From the NCBI GenBank assembly GCA_000773965.1, contig JRUP01000014.1, positions 428,012-492,011 on the forward strand: 64,000 nucleotides of DNA, in the 5' to 3' direction. Positions within the stretch are counted from its first letter, which is position 1. Every line of letters begins with the position of its first letter. Below are positions 9,976 through 19,545 of this stretch, piece after piece. This DNA comes from Enterobacter cancerogenus (GTDB lineage Bacteria; Pseudomonadota; Gammaproteobacteria; Enterobacterales; Enterobacteriaceae). The position numbers and the translations under genes were made by a program. The notes beneath the pieces are model-generated. The model searched no databases. It was not told the DNA's origin and saw only the letters and a list, made by a program, of their open reading frames with translations.

Positions 9976-11347
9976 TGATGATGCGCAGTCCGCCCAGCTG
10001 CGGGCTGCGATCCAGCAGCAACTGCGCACCATGCCAGGCACAGATATCTTTGACCAGCGCCAGCCCGATGCCCGCACCGGGCTGGCTGGCATTATCCAGG
10101 CGACCAAACGGCTGCAAAGCCTGATGCTGCTGTGCCGCACTAATGCCCGGCCCGCTGTCCTCAATTTCCAGCTGCTTCTCCCGCAATCGCGCCGTGACGA
10201 TCCCGCCTTCTGGCGTGTATTTAATCGCATTGTCCAGCAGGTTGGCACAGAGTTCGGCCAGTAATAAGCCATCGCCTTGCACGTTACAGGCGATGTCTCC
10301 TTCAAATCCCAGATCAATGTGTTTGTGGCGCGCGGCGGCATAGCTGCTGAAACATGCCTGTTCCACAATTTCATTCAGGTTAACTCGGGCAAAGGGCTTG
10401 TCCTCGCCGTGCCGGGCTTTGATTTGTGCCAGCTGCAATAGCCGATCGGTGAGTTGCACCGTATCGTTGAGCGTATGGCGCATGCCGAGCAAACTTTCCC
10501 GCCACTGCGCAGGATCATCACTGTTGAGCGCAACGCCAACCTGGGTTTTTAAAATGGTGAGCGGCGTACGCAGTTGGTGTGAAACGTCGGCACTAAAACG
10601 TTCCTGTCGTGCCAGCAAACCGCGCAGTCGTTCCAGATGCCGGTTAAAGGCAATAATTAACGGCTGCAATTCCGACCAGGGCAATAGCGACGGCAAAGGC
10701 GTCAACTCACCTGGCGCACGTCGTAGCATGATGCGCGATAATCGGCGCAGCGGCCGCAACACTTTGCGTAATAACAGGCTGGCTAACAGCAGAGTAATCA
10801 ACACCAGAAAGCTTTGACTGATCAATGCGGTGCGCAGTAATCCTTCCGCAAACCCATGGCGAGAATTCAGGGTTTCCGCCACCAGAACCAGCGCCATCCC
10901 CTCTACGCCCTGCTCGTTTACCGGTTGCCATAACGCCGCAATCCGAATCGGCTGCTTACGGTAGCTGCCATCGTAAAAGTGGACTAATGCGGGATAGGCC
11001 TCAGAAAGTGGCGCGTTGCGCGGTAGAGGAGGCAGGTCGGGGTAACCCGAAAGAGTTTTGCCTTGCGGTGAAATCACCTGATAGAACAGCTGATCGTTCA
11101 TGTTGCGCTCAAAACTGTCGAGCACCACCCAAGGCACGTCCACTTCAAGATGGTTTTGCCGTACCACCAGCCTTTCCGCCACCGTGCGGGCCGAGGCGAG
11201 AAGTGAACGATCGTAGGCCTGATTCGCCGCCTGCAGCGCACTCTGGTAATGGGTGTAAACAGACAACCCCCACAGCAGCATCAACGGAGCGCCCAGCCAC
11301 AGCAACAGTTCACCACGCAGCGAATGGCTCAGGCGCACGGCTGGCAC
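9962..11347 (-). CDS. tctE: Sensor histidine kinase, TctE-like
   Basis: Membrane histidine kinase of 461 residues. It has TM1 near residues 13-32, a periplasmic sensor domain to about 170, TM2 near 173-190 and a HAMP linker. HisKA follows with the phosphoacceptor in FSADVSHQLRTPL, then HATPase_c with LCANLLDNAIKYTPEGG (N box) and EDSGPGI/GAGIGLAL (G boxes). It is cotranscribed with and overlaps the response regulator gene, next to tctCBA. A tricarboxylate-sensing role is inferred from this context. The start is a GTG at 11347; a GTG at 11338 is an alternative. Confidence 0.87.
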   Translation of the reverse strand: MPAVRLSHSLRGELLLWLGAPLMLLWGLSVYTHYQSALQAANQAYDRSLLASARTVAERLVVRQNHLEVDVPWVVLDSFERNMNDQLFYQVISPQGKTLSGYPDLPPLPRNAPLSEAYPALVHFYDGSYRKQPIRIAALWQPVNEQGVEGMALVLVAETLNSRHGFAEGLLRTALISQSFLVLITLLLASLLLRKVLRPLRRLSRIMLRRAPGELTPLPSLLPWSELQPLIIAFNRHLERLRGLLARQERFSADVSHQLRTPLTILKTQVGVALNSDDPAQWRESLLGMRHTLNDTVQLTDRLLQLAQIKARHGEDKPFARVNLNEIVEQACFSSYAAARHKHIDLGFEGDIACNVQGDGLLLAELCANLLDNAIKYTPEGGIVTARLREKQLEIEDSGPGISAAQQHQALQPFGRLDNASQPGAGIGLALVKDICAWHGAQLLLDRSPQLGGLRIIISFR

Positions 11348-12000
11348 TCCAGACTGTATCCCAGCCCACGTAGCGTCACGATCGCGACATCGCTGCCCTG
11401 CAGCTTTTTCCGCACCCGATGCACATACAGCTCAATGCTTTCCAGGCTGGCTTCATCGGTTAAGGTAAAAGTCTGTTCATAAAGATGCTGGCGTGACACC
11501 GGACGTCCAGGGCGTTGCATCAAAGTCGAAAGCACGCTGGCTTCACGCGGGGTGAGCATCAACGGTTTTTGATTCAGCAGAAAATAGCCTTCGCCGTCGC
11601 GTTCCAGTTGGCCCACGGTCTGCGATTGTGCAGTCTGCCCCTGGCTGCGACGCAACAACGCCCGCAGGCGTGCTTCCAGCTCATCCAGTTCAAAGGGTTT
11701 AGTGAGATAGTCGTCCGCGCCCGCATTGAGGCCCTGCACGCGCTGTTCCAGCGCACTTTTAGCCGTGAGCAACAATACCGGCGTGGTTTGCCCACGCTTG
11801 CGCAAACGCGCCAGCACGGCCAGACCATCCAGCCGTGGCAGCGATACATCCAGCACCACCACCGCATAGTCTTCGCTCTGCAACACATGGTCTGCCGCCA
11901 GGCCATCCGCGACCCAATCCACGGCAAAACCTTTCTGTGTCAGCGCTTTTTGCAGCCAGCTGGCCAGGTCAACCGTATCTTCCACCAGTAAGAGACGCAT
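11329..12000 (-). CDS. tctD: OmpR-family response regulator, TctD-like
   Basis: A 223-residue response regulator. The receiver domain carries D51 as phosphorylation site (VVVLDVSLPRLDG) and the conserved Lys in LTKPFELDELEARL. The C-terminal winged helix is of OmpR/PhoB type (LTPREASVLSTLMQRPGRPVS; VYVHRVRKKL-like segment). It is divergent from tctC with 120 bp between, where it probably activates the transport operon. Similarity to Salmonella TctD is by memory and context. Confidence 0.88.
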   Translation of the reverse strand: MRLLLVEDTVDLASWLQKALTQKGFAVDWVADGLAADHVLQSEDYAVVVLDVSLPRLDGLAVLARLRKRGQTTPVLLLTAKSALEQRVQGLNAGADDYLTKPFELDELEARLRALLRRSQGQTAQSQTVGQLERDGEGYFLLNQKPLMLTPREASVLSTLMQRPGRPVSRQHLYEQTFTLTDEASLESIELYVHRVRKKLQGSDVAIVTLRGLGYSLECQPCA

Positions 12001-12066
12001 ATCACATCCTGATACTTTTCCCGAGCACTGAAAGGTAAATGAAAGGTTACACCATTAACAATTCAG

Positions 12067-12089
12067 CAACGCCGAATGTTCGGCAGTTG
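12067..12089. promoter_or_regulatory. Inverted repeat in tctD/tctC intergenic region
   Basis: An inverted repeat CAAC-GCCGA-ATGT-TCGGC-AGTTG lies 32-54 bp before tctC in the 120-bp divergent spacer. It could be the TctD or another operator, or a short hairpin in the tctC leader. Only the symmetry is seen. Confidence 0.35.
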
Positions 12090-12120
12090 TCACACTCTGG
12101 AAGCATGAATGGAGCGAATA

Positions 12121-13098
12121 ATGAAAAAAATCTTACCCCTCGCCCTCGCCTCAACCCTCGTGGCTTTGTCGATCTCTTCTGCGCTGGCGGAAGCGCCAGA
12201 CCGGACAGAATGTATCGCCCCCGCCAAACCCGGCGGTGGCTTTGATCTGACCTGTAAATTGATTCAGGTTTCCATGCAGGAAACCGGCGAAATCAGTAAA
12301 CCGATGCGCGTGACCTATATGCCCGGCGGTGTCGGTGCGGTGGCTTACAACGCCATCATTGCTCAGCGCCCCGCCGAAGCAGGCACGCTGGTGGCCTTCT
12401 CCGGCGGTTCGTTGCTCAATCTCTCTCAGGGCAAGTTTGGCCGCTATTCAGAAAGTGACGTGAAGTGGCTGGCTGCCGTCGGCACCGATTATGGCATCGT
12501 CGCGGTACGCAATGACGCCCCATGGAAGAACCTCGGTGAACTGATGGAAGCCATGAAGAGTGATCCCACCAAAGTGGTGGTCGGCGCAGGTGCTTCGATC
12601 GGGAGTCAGGACTGGATGAAAACCGCCCTGCTGGCTCGCGAAGCGGGCATCGACCCACGCAAGATGCGCTATGTCGCGTTTGAGGGCGGTGGCGAGCCGG
12701 TAACGGCTCTGCTTGGCAACCATATTCAGGTAGTTTCCGGGGATATGAGCGAGATGGTGCCACATTTGCAAGCCGGCAAGTTACGCGTGCTGGCAGTGAT
12801 GTCTGACAAACGCTTACCGGGTGAACTGGCGAGTGTGCCGACCGCCAAAGAGCAAGGCTATAACGTCGAGTGGCCGATTATTCGCGGCTATTACCTCGGT
12901 CCAAAAGTGACTGACGCGGAATATCAGTGGTGGGAAGACGCGTTCAAAAAGTTGGTGACCACCAAAGAATTCCAGCAACAGCGAGATATGCGCGGACTGT
13001 TTGAATTCAACATGTTCGGCAGCGAGCTGGATGCCTACGTGAAAAAACAGGTGGCTGATTATCGCGAAAAAGCCAAATCCTTTGGCCTGGCCAAATAA
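12121..13098 (+). CDS. tctC: Tricarboxylate-binding periplasmic protein, TctC-like
   Basis: Solute-binding protein of the tripartite tricarboxylate transporter family (325 residues). It captures citrate-like substrates in the periplasm and hands them to TctAB. A Sec signal peptide (KK-start, cleavage after SSALA) is followed by CIAPAKPGGGFDLTCKL, the family signature. Starting at the ATG at 12121 puts the GGAG of the leader at proper spacing; a frame extension upstream lacks support. First gene of tctCBA. Confidence 0.92.
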   Translation: MKKILPLALASTLVALSISSALAEAPDRTECIAPAKPGGGFDLTCKLIQVSMQETGEISKPMRVTYMPGGVGAVAYNAIIAQRPAEAGTLVAFSGGSLLNLSQGKFGRYSESDVKWLAAVGTDYGIVAVRNDAPWKNLGELMEAMKSDPTKVVVGAGASIGSQDWMKTALLAREAGIDPRKMRYVAFEGGGEPVTALLGNHIQVVSGDMSEMVPHLQAGKLRVLAVMSDKRLPGELASVPTAKEQGYNVEWPIIRGYYLGPKVTDAEYQWWEDAFKKLVTTKEFQQQRDMRGLFEFNMFGSELDAYVKKQVADYREKAKSFGLAK

Positions 13099-13109
13099 CG
13101 GAGTCGATG

Positions 13110-13541
13110 ATGAGCGATCGTATCTTCGCTGGTATCTGGCTGCTGCTGTGCATTGCCGGGCTGTTTATCGCCTGGCAAATCCAGAGTGAATACAGCTATG
13201 AACCGGTCGGCCCACGCCCTTTCCCGATGCTGCTGCTGGGATTAATGGCGATTTGCGCCGTGATGATGTTACTGCGCAAACCCGATCTGGTGCAGTGGCC
13301 TTCCGCCGCCACACTGAAAAAGTTAGTGCTGATGTGCGTCATGCTGATGGTATATGGCTGGCTGTTTGAGCGTCTGGGTTTTGCTGCATGCACCACGCTG
13401 CTGACCTTTGGCATTGGGCTGTTGTTTGGCGCGCGCTGGTGGGCGGCTGCGGTGTCCGGTGTGGTGATGGGCATAGCACTGTTTTATGCCTTTGACCGCC
13501 TGCTCGATGTCACCTTGCCCGTCGGCAGCTGGTTCAATTAA
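13110..13541 (+). CDS. tctB: Small membrane subunit of tripartite tricarboxylate transporter
   Basis: A 143-residue protein with four transmembrane segments, the small subunit of the TctCBA importer. The sequence MSDRIFAGIWLLLCIAGLFIAWQ and the conserved VGPRPFP loop fit TctB. The ATG at 13110 is better spaced from CGGAG than the adjacent ATG at 13107. Gaps of 11 bp to tctC and 12 bp to tctA indicate one transcript. Confidence 0.92.
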   Translation: MSDRIFAGIWLLLCIAGLFIAWQIQSEYSYEPVGPRPFPMLLLGLMAICAVMMLLRKPDLVQWPSAATLKKLVLMCVMLMVYGWLFERLGFAACTTLLTFGIGLLFGARWWAAAVSGVVMGIALFYAFDRLLDVTLPVGSWFN

Positions 13542-13553
13542 CGGGAGTCTCAC

Positions 13554-15062
13554 ATGGATACCTGGTCTTTTCTGATGCAAGGGTTTGCCGTCGCGATGAC
13601 GCCGGAAAACCTGATGATCGCACTCATCGGCTGCTTTATTGGCACCATTGTTGGCCTACTGCCCGGACTCGGGCCGATTAACGGTGTCGCGATCCTGATG
13701 CCGCTGGCGTTTGCTCTGCACTTACCTGCCGAGTCCGCGCTGATCCTGCTTGCTACGGTCTACATCGGTTGCGAGTACGGTGGTCGTATCTCCTCTATTT
13801 TGCTTAACGTGCCAGGCGATGCCGGGGCAATCATGACCGCGCTGGATGGCTACCCGATGGCGCAACAGGGCAAAGCTGGCGTGGCCCTGTCGATCTCAGC
13901 AGTGAGTTCATTTATTGGATCCACTATCGCGATTCTCGGCATTATTCTCTTTGCCCCTATATTGGCCAACTGGTCACTGGCCTTTGGTCCGGCGGAGTAT
14001 TTCGCGCTGATGGTGTTTGCGATTGCCTGTCTGGGCAGCATGATGAGCCACAATCCGTTGAAATCGTTTTTAGCCGCGCTGATCGGTTTGGGTATGGCCA
14101 CCGTTGGCGTCGATGCCAATACCGGCGTCTATCGTTTCACCTTCGACAGCGTGCACCTCTCCGACGGTATCCAATTTGTGGTCGTGGTGATCGGACTGTT
14201 TTCTGTCAGTGAAATACTGCTGATGCTGGAATCCACCAGCAGCGGGCAGAAAGTGGTTCGCGCCAGTGGCCGCATGATGTTCAACATGAAAGAAGCGGCG
14301 CAGGCAACGGGTGCCACCTTACGTTCCTCCTTTATCGGCTTCTTTGTTGGCGTACTGCCCGGCGCCGGTGCCACCATCGCCAGTGCCATCGCTTATATGA
14401 GCGAGAAGAAAATCAGCGGCAGTGACCAGTTTGGTAAAGGGGATATTCGCGGCGTGGCAGCGCCTGAAGCGGCCAACAACGCCTCGGCTTGTGGCTCCTT
14501 TATTCCGATGCTGACGCTGGGTATTCCGGGCTCCGGCACCACGGCGGTGATGGTCGGTGCGCTGACGCTATACAACATCACACCCGGTCCGGCGATGTTT
14601 ACCGAGCAGCCGGATATCGTCTGGGGTCTGATTGCAGCACTGCTGATTGGTAACGTGATGCTGCTGATCATGAACATCCCGATGATCAACATCTTCGCCC
14701 GCATGCTAACCATTCCGCTGTGGTTCCTGGTACCCGCCATCGCCGCGATCTCTGCGGTGGGCGTTTACGCCGTGCACAGTACCACCTTTGACCTGTTGCT
14801 GATGGTGGGATTGGGTATCTTTGGCTATATCCTGCGTAAAATGGATTTCCCGATGTCGCCGCTGATACTGGGCTTCGTGCTGGGAGAGATGCTGGAGCAA
14901 AACCTGCGCCGCGCGCTCTCCATCAGTAACGGCAACCTGCCGATTCTATGGGAAAGCCTAATCTGCAAAGTGTTGCTGGTGTTGGCGATCGCTGTCCTGA
15001 TCGTGCCGCCACTGTGGAAACGCTGGCGTCGTAAGCGTCTCAAACTGGCTGAAGCTGAATAA
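13554..15062 (+). CDS. tctA: Large membrane subunit of tripartite tricarboxylate transporter
   Basis: A 502-residue membrane permease with about twelve transmembrane helices, the channel-forming subunit of the sodium- or proton-driven tricarboxylate importer. The signature GLLPGLGPINGVAI near residue 37 and the related internal repeat FFVGVLPGAGATIAS near residue 265 are present. It is the last gene of tctCBA and is followed by a terminator. Confidence 0.94.
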   Translation: MDTWSFLMQGFAVAMTPENLMIALIGCFIGTIVGLLPGLGPINGVAILMPLAFALHLPAESALILLATVYIGCEYGGRISSILLNVPGDAGAIMTALDGYPMAQQGKAGVALSISAVSSFIGSTIAILGIILFAPILANWSLAFGPAEYFALMVFAIACLGSMMSHNPLKSFLAALIGLGMATVGVDANTGVYRFTFDSVHLSDGIQFVVVVIGLFSVSEILLMLESTSSGQKVVRASGRMMFNMKEAAQATGATLRSSFIGFFVGVLPGAGATIASAIAYMSEKKISGSDQFGKGDIRGVAAPEAANNASACGSFIPMLTLGIPGSGTTAVMVGALTLYNITPGPAMFTEQPDIVWGLIAALLIGNVMLLIMNIPMINIFARMLTIPLWFLVPAIAAISAVGVYAVHSTTFDLLLMVGLGIFGYILRKMDFPMSPLILGFVLGEMLEQNLRRALSISNGNLPILWESLICKVLLVLAIAVLIVPPLWKRWRRKRLKLAEAE

Positions 15063-15091
15063 ATCCAGAACTGACGCGATTTCCCCTCACT

Positions 15092-15118
15092 GCCCCCGTG
15101 GATTTCCCGGGGGCTTTT
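15092..15118 (+). terminator. Rho-independent terminator after tctA
   Basis: Stem GCCCCCG / CGGGGGC with a nine-base loop, followed by a T-rich tail (ttttgct), located 30 bp after the tctA stop. Confidence 0.8.
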
Positions 15119-15182
15119 GCTATCATATGGCCTCTTTTTTCCGGCGCACCCGGATCTGACCTCGTTTTTCAAGGATTCCGCC

Positions 15183-16214
15183 ATGCAACCTCTCAGCGGT
15201 CCCGGTGTGCCTGCGGGCGATCGTTCAACGCTCACTAATGCGACTGGCCCAACTCGTCCTGGCGGACCGGCGGGTGAACAGCCACTCTCCCCTGCCCAGC
15301 GCACCACGCTGGAACGTCTGATTGTGCGCATCATGTCACTCAGTACCTTGAAAGCCCCGGAATTGTGGGCTGGCGTACGCCATGAAGTTGGCGTAAAAAA
15401 CGATGCTGAGCTGCAATCGCGTCATTTTCCTGCCGCTGAGCAACATCTGAATGGTCGTTTAACCCAGGTACAGAACAGCCTTGCCACACGTCAGCTGTTG
15501 CAGCAGCTGCTGGAAAAGCTGCCGCAGGGCAATAATCGCCAGGCGGTGAGTGACTTTATCCGTCAGCAATTTAACCAAACGGTGCTAAGTGCGCTGTCGC
15601 AAGACCAGTTACATCAGGTGCTGACCATGCTGCAAAATGGGCAGATGGCGATCCCGCAGCCGCAGCAAACGCGCGCGTCCGACCGCACGCTGCTGCCGGC
15701 TGAACAGCAATCGCTGAATCAACAGGTTACGCGCCTCGCGGCCACGACCGGCGAATCACCGATCAAGCTGCTGTCTGAAGCGCTGAAACTGGTCAATCTG
15801 AAGAGTGGCGATCCAATTCCCTCTCGCCACTTCCCGCTGCTGACACAATATTTGCAGGTACGTCAGACATTGGGTCAACACAGCGCACCGACCTTACAAA
15901 TGCTGGAAACCTCGCTGAAGCAGCCGCTGACACATGACGAGCAACGGCTGCTGGAGGATTACAGCCAGCAGCGTTTCCAGGCCACGCCGCAGACGGTACT
16001 GACGCCCGCGCAAACGCAAGATCTTCTCAACTTGCTGTTTAGCCGCCGCGTCGAGAAAACGCTGGAGCAGATGCACGCCGCCAGTGATTTACGTCCGCAG
16101 CCGATCTGGTCGCCGTGGATTGAGATTTTGCCGCGTCCGCTGGCACAGCGCCCGGCAATGACATTGATTCTGGGCCTGGCACTGTTCTTCTTTTTACTCT
16201 GGCTGTTTCTGTAA
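15183..16214 (+). CDS. flk: Flk, flagellar hook-length checkpoint protein
   Basis: Tail-anchored inner-membrane regulator that prevents premature release of the anti-sigma factor FlgM during flagellar assembly. It has 343 residues from the ATG at 15183 (MQPLSGPG, like E. coli MIQPISGPP). SRHFPAAE, NNRQAV and QPQQTRASDRTLLPAE are conserved, and a single C-terminal transmembrane helix (LILGLALFFFLLWLFL) ends the protein. It lies between pdxB and yfcJ-fabB as in E. coli, here displaced by the tct block. Confidence 0.92.
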   Translation: MQPLSGPGVPAGDRSTLTNATGPTRPGGPAGEQPLSPAQRTTLERLIVRIMSLSTLKAPELWAGVRHEVGVKNDAELQSRHFPAAEQHLNGRLTQVQNSLATRQLLQQLLEKLPQGNNRQAVSDFIRQQFNQTVLSALSQDQLHQVLTMLQNGQMAIPQPQQTRASDRTLLPAEQQSLNQQVTRLAATTGESPIKLLSEALKLVNLKSGDPIPSRHFPLLTQYLQVRQTLGQHSAPTLQMLETSLKQPLTHDEQRLLEDYSQQRFQATPQTVLTPAQTQDLLNLLFSRRVEKTLEQMHAASDLRPQPIWSPWIEILPRPLAQRPAMTLILGLALFFFLLWLFL

Positions 16215-16215
16215 T

Positions 16216-16659
16216 TTAGCAGCCACAGTTCGCACCGGGTGCGGCCTGTGGCCACTCGCCCGGCGACGTTCCCCACGTCAATGGATGCCCATCGCGCTTC
16301 CAGAAATCCAGTCCACCGATCAACTCTTTGACCTGAAACCCTAGCGAAGCCAGTTTCCATGCCGCTTTAGTCGAACCGTTGCAGCCAATGCCATCGCAAT
16401 AAGTGATGTAGATCTTGCTGCGATCCAGTTGCGCGGTGGAGTCGGCGTTCATGGTGCGATGCGGAAACGAAATCGCCCCGGTGATGTGCCCCGCCTGATA
16501 GACATCAGTGGATCGCGCATCAACCACCACTATCGCATTGACGCCTTGCGCCAGATCCTCTGCCAAATCCCAGGCATCGGTGTAATAACTCAGTTTGTGC
16601 TGCAGATACGCCACGCTTTCCTGAGGATCCGCGGGCGGGAAGAGTAAGACTGATGACAT
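16216..16659 (-). CDS. Rhodanese-domain protein
   Basis: Single-domain rhodanese of 147 residues. DARSTDVYQAGHITGAISFPH is the family motif and YCDGIGCNGSTKAA carries the expected active-site Cys loop; two further Cys end the protein (ANCGC). Members transfer sulfane sulfur or act in redox handling; the substrate is unknown. It is divergent from a MocR regulator with an operator-like palindrome between, so it is probably that regulator's target. Its stop lies one base from the flk stop (convergent). Confidence 0.87.
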   Translation of the reverse strand: MSSVLLFPPADPQESVAYLQHKLSYYTDAWDLAEDLAQGVNAIVVVDARSTDVYQAGHITGAISFPHRTMNADSTAQLDRSKIYITYCDGIGCNGSTKAAWKLASLGFQVKELIGGLDFWKRDGHPLTWGTSPGEWPQAAPGANCGC

Positions 16660-16696
16660 CGCATTCTCCTTGTGTAATTTTCCCTGAGTTTACGGC

Positions 16697-16724
16697 AAAG
16701 TGGTCTGCAATCTGATACCACTTT
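16697..16724. promoter_or_regulatory. Candidate operator of the MocR-like regulator
   Basis: A perfect 8-bp inverted repeat, AAAGTGGT and ACCACTTT, separated by 12 bases, sits in the 86-bp divergent spacer between the rhodanese gene and the MocR gene. Its position 23-50 bp before the regulator start fits autoregulation and control of the rhodanese. Symmetry is seen; the assignment is inferred. Confidence 0.55.
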
Positions 16725-16745
16725 TCACACAGTGATAAGACCAGC

Positions 16746-18182
16746 ATGCGCCACTCTTTTTTAGCCCTGTTTAATCACACGTCATCCGGCGGCTTACGTG
16801 AACGTTTATGCCATACGCTACGTGAGGCCATAACCCGCGGCCATTTGCACCATCAACAACGCTTACCCTCCAGCCGTCAGTTAGCCGAGGATTTGTCGCT
16901 GTCGCGGGTGACGGTGGAAGCCGCTTATGCGCAGCTTGAGAGTGAAGGCTATCTGGAGAGACGGGCGGGTCGGGGTACTTTTGTATCGATTGCAATGCCT
17001 GCACGGGCGGCGACCACACCCGCACATAACTCACCTCGTTTCTCACGGCGTGGTGAGCAAATATTAGCAACCGGTGGCTGCCAGGATTCGCCGTTCCCCC
17101 ATGCGTTTGCCGCCGGTTCGCCTGAATTACGCGCTTTCCCGCATACCCAATGGCGCCGGATCAGCAACAGCGTGCAGCGCTCGCTGGGCAGCCAGGTGAT
17201 GGGTTATGGCGATCCACTAGGCTTTATGCCGCTTCGTGAGGCGGTGGCGGATTATCTGGCGTTATCACGCGGGGTGCGCTGTGCTGCCGGGCAAGTCGTT
17301 ATCCTAACCAGTTCACAGCAGGCCCTGCAGTTACTGGCGCTGATGTTGCTGGATGCCAATGATGAAGTGTGGCTTGAAGAGCCAGGCTATCCCGGCGCGC
17401 GTAACGCTTTCCTCGCTGCGGGTGCACACTGCCGTGCGATGCCGTTGGATAGCGAAGGCGCGATGCCGCTTGAAGGAGACGCGAGGCTGGTTTATCTGAC
17501 GCCGGGACATCACTATCCCACCGGTACCGCGATGAGCCTTGCCCGCCGCCTGCAGTGGCTCGACTGGGCGCACCAGCAGCAAAGCTGGTTAATTGAGGAT
17601 GATTACGACAGTGAGTTTCACTATGACGATCGCCCGCTTCCCGCCTTACAGGGATTGGAGGATAACAGCCGGGTTATCTGCCTTGGCACTTTTTCCAAAA
17701 CGCTCTTCCCTTCCCTGCGGCTGGCGTGGATGGTCGTGCCGCCAGCACTGGTAGATGCCATGGGTCGCGCGCGCAGCATTCTGGATGGTCACAGCGCGCT
17801 GTTGCCGCAAGCGATCACCGCTGAGTTTCTGCAACAGGGCCACTTTGCCAGCCACCTGCGGCTGATGCGCCAGCTTTACCACAGCCGTCGCGATCGGTTA
17901 CTTGAACAGATCAACACGCGCCTGCAGCCGTGGCTGACGCCGCTGCAGGCGTCTGGCGGGCTGCAGCTGACGGTGGCATTGCATCAGGGTGAGGAAGCAC
18001 AACTCACGCAGCAGGCGAGGGAAATCGGTCTGCTGTTGCCGCGCCTGTCACCGTTGTACGCCGACAGTCAGCCACAACCGGGCTGGCTGCTGGGCTTTGC
18101 TGCGCTGACGCCGGGTGAGATTGTCAGCGCCTGCGATAAGCTGGTTACGCTGTTGTCGCGCTACGCGCAAACGACCAGGTGA
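16746..18182 (+). CDS. MocR-type PLP-dependent transcriptional regulator
   Basis: GntR/MocR regulator of 478 residues. The N-terminal winged helix (residues about 12-80, [22 protein letters not shown]) is joined by a linker to an aminotransferase fold type I domain. This domain contains the PLP motif [16 protein letters not shown] with the Schiff-base Lys and IEDDYDSEF. Relatives sense PLP or amino-PLP adducts (PdxR, GabR, TauR). The divergent rhodanese suggests sulfur or taurine-type metabolism, but this is speculation. Its 3' end overlaps the yfcJ end by 38 bp. Confidence 0.88.
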   Translation: MRHSFLALFNHTSSGGLRERLCHTLREAITRGHLHHQQRLPSSRQLAEDLSLSRVTVEAAYAQLESEGYLERRAGRGTFVSIAMPARAATTPAHNSPRFSRRGEQILATGGCQDSPFPHAFAAGSPELRAFPHTQWRRISNSVQRSLGSQVMGYGDPLGFMPLREAVADYLALSRGVRCAAGQVVILTSSQQALQLLALMLLDANDEVWLEEPGYPGARNAFLAAGAHCRAMPLDSEGAMPLEGDARLVYLTPGHHYPTGTAMSLARRLQWLDWAHQQQSWLIEDDYDSEFHYDDRPLPALQGLEDNSRVICLGTFSKTLFPSLRLAWMVVPPALVDAMGRARSILDGHSALLPQAITAEFLQQGHFASHLRLMRQLYHSRRDRLLEQINTRLQPWLTPLQASGGLQLTVALHQGEEAQLTQQAREIGLLLPRLSPLYADSQPQPGWLLGFAALTPGEIVSACDKLVTLLSRYAQTTR

Positions 18183-19326
18183 CGAGAATGCCCAGGGCTG
18201 CACAGCAGGCACCGGCAAGGTAGACCGATCCATAACCCAGGGCCGTGGCGAGCAAACCCGTCAGCGGGCCGCTGGCACCATAAGCAATATCCTGGAAAGC
18301 GGAAAAACCGCCCAGCGCCGTGCCACGAATTTGCGGTGAGACGCGTTTAATCACCTCGACGCCAAGCGCCGGGAAAATCAGTGAACAACCGCAACCGGTT
18401 AGCGCAGCACCAATCAGCGCCATCCAGCCAGAAGTTGCGCAGGCCAGCACCAGCAAACCGGCGGTTTCCACCAGCAGCGAAATCATTGCAACGCGCACAC
18501 CACCGTGACGATCCGGCAAACCGCCAAAGAACACGCGCACCAATACAAAAGCACAGCCGAATGCAGTTAGCGCAAAACCGGCATTGCCCCAGTTTTCTGC
18601 GGCAAAATAGAGTGAGGTAAAGGTGCCGATCACCGCAAATCCGGTGCCCTGCAACGCCAGCGCCATGCCGGGTTGGAAGATGGTTTTCACCACGCTGAAC
18701 AGAGAAGGACGTTCGCCACCCACCACCGGCACTTTACTGACCCAGCTATTGATCGCCAGCGAGAGCAGTGGCAACAGCAACGCGACAGCACCGAGTGCCG
18801 CGAATCCGCCATGTTGATTGATTAACAAACCCAGCGGCGCGCCTGCCGCCAGCGATCCATAAATCGCCATACCGTTCCACGACATCACCAGGCCGGATCG
18901 TTTGCTTCCCACCAGCCCCATGCCCCAGGTCAGATTGCCGGTGAGCAGCAAGCTTTCACCAAATCCGAGTAACAAACGCCCCACTGCCAGCAAACCAAAT
19001 TTTACCCACGGCGAAACGGGCAACAACGCCGCGGCCAAATACGCCACACCCACCAGCGCGATGGCGATCATACCGTGTTGGGTGGTGAGCTTCGCGCCGT
19101 GCTGATCGGCTCGGCGTCCGGCAAAGCTGCGTGTCAGCAACGTGGCGAAGAATTGAATGCCCACCGCGACACCCACCATCAGGTTGCTCATGCCCAATTC
19201 CTGATGCACGTACAGCGGGATGACCGGGAGCGCCAGGCCTGCGGTTAAATAAGTGAGAAACACCGCAAAGGATATGCAACCCAAAGGCAGCACAGATTGC
19301 GTCTGCGTATCAGCAGCCGTGGTCAT
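18145..19326 (-). CDS. yfcJ: MFS transporter YfcJ
   Basis: Twelve-helix major facilitator of 393 residues, strongly like E. coli YfcJ (a paralogue of the arabinose exporter-like YhhS). [46 protein letters not shown] and [17 protein letters not shown] match. The ATG at 19326 (MTTAADTQ) has an AAGGAG site; the open frame extends 18 codons further upstream without support. It ends convergent with and overlapping the MocR gene, and lies next to fabB as in E. coli. Substrate unknown. Confidence 0.9.
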   Translation of the reverse strand: MTTAADTQTQSVLPLGCISFAVFLTYLTAGLALPVIPLYVHQELGMSNLMVGVAVGIQFFATLLTRSFAGRRADQHGAKLTTQHGMIAIALVGVAYLAAALLPVSPWVKFGLLAVGRLLLGFGESLLLTGNLTWGMGLVGSKRSGLVMSWNGMAIYGSLAAGAPLGLLINQHGGFAALGAVALLLPLLSLAINSWVSKVPVVGGERPSLFSVVKTIFQPGMALALQGTGFAVIGTFTSLYFAAENWGNAGFALTAFGCAFVLVRVFFGGLPDRHGGVRVAMISLLVETAGLLVLACATSGWMALIGAALTGCGCSLIFPALGVEVIKRVSPQIRGTALGGFSAFQDIAYGASGPLTGLLATALGYGSVYLAGACCAALGILVTWSFARSATTA

Positions 19327-19491
19327 GATGGTATGAACTCCTTGTTCAGAGCATGCGCGACAGGCGAAAACCCAACACACGCTTACGTCCTGGGTCCGGA
19401 CGAAAACGGGTTATTTGGTTCATAACGTGCGCAAACGATTATTTTATTTCATGCAAGATGGGATGAGTGTAGGCAAGCAGCGGGGGAAATG

Positions 19492-19525
19492 TCAAAAACA
19501 ACAGGGGCCGGATAGACCGGCCCCT
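19492..19525 (-). terminator. Rho-independent terminator of fabB
   Basis: A 9-bp stem AGGGGCCGG / CCGGCCCCT with a five-base loop is followed on the minus strand by TGTTGTTTTTGAC, 20 bp downstream of the fabB stop. Confidence 0.8.
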
Positions 19526-19545
19526 GGAAAACTGTGATCACGCTA

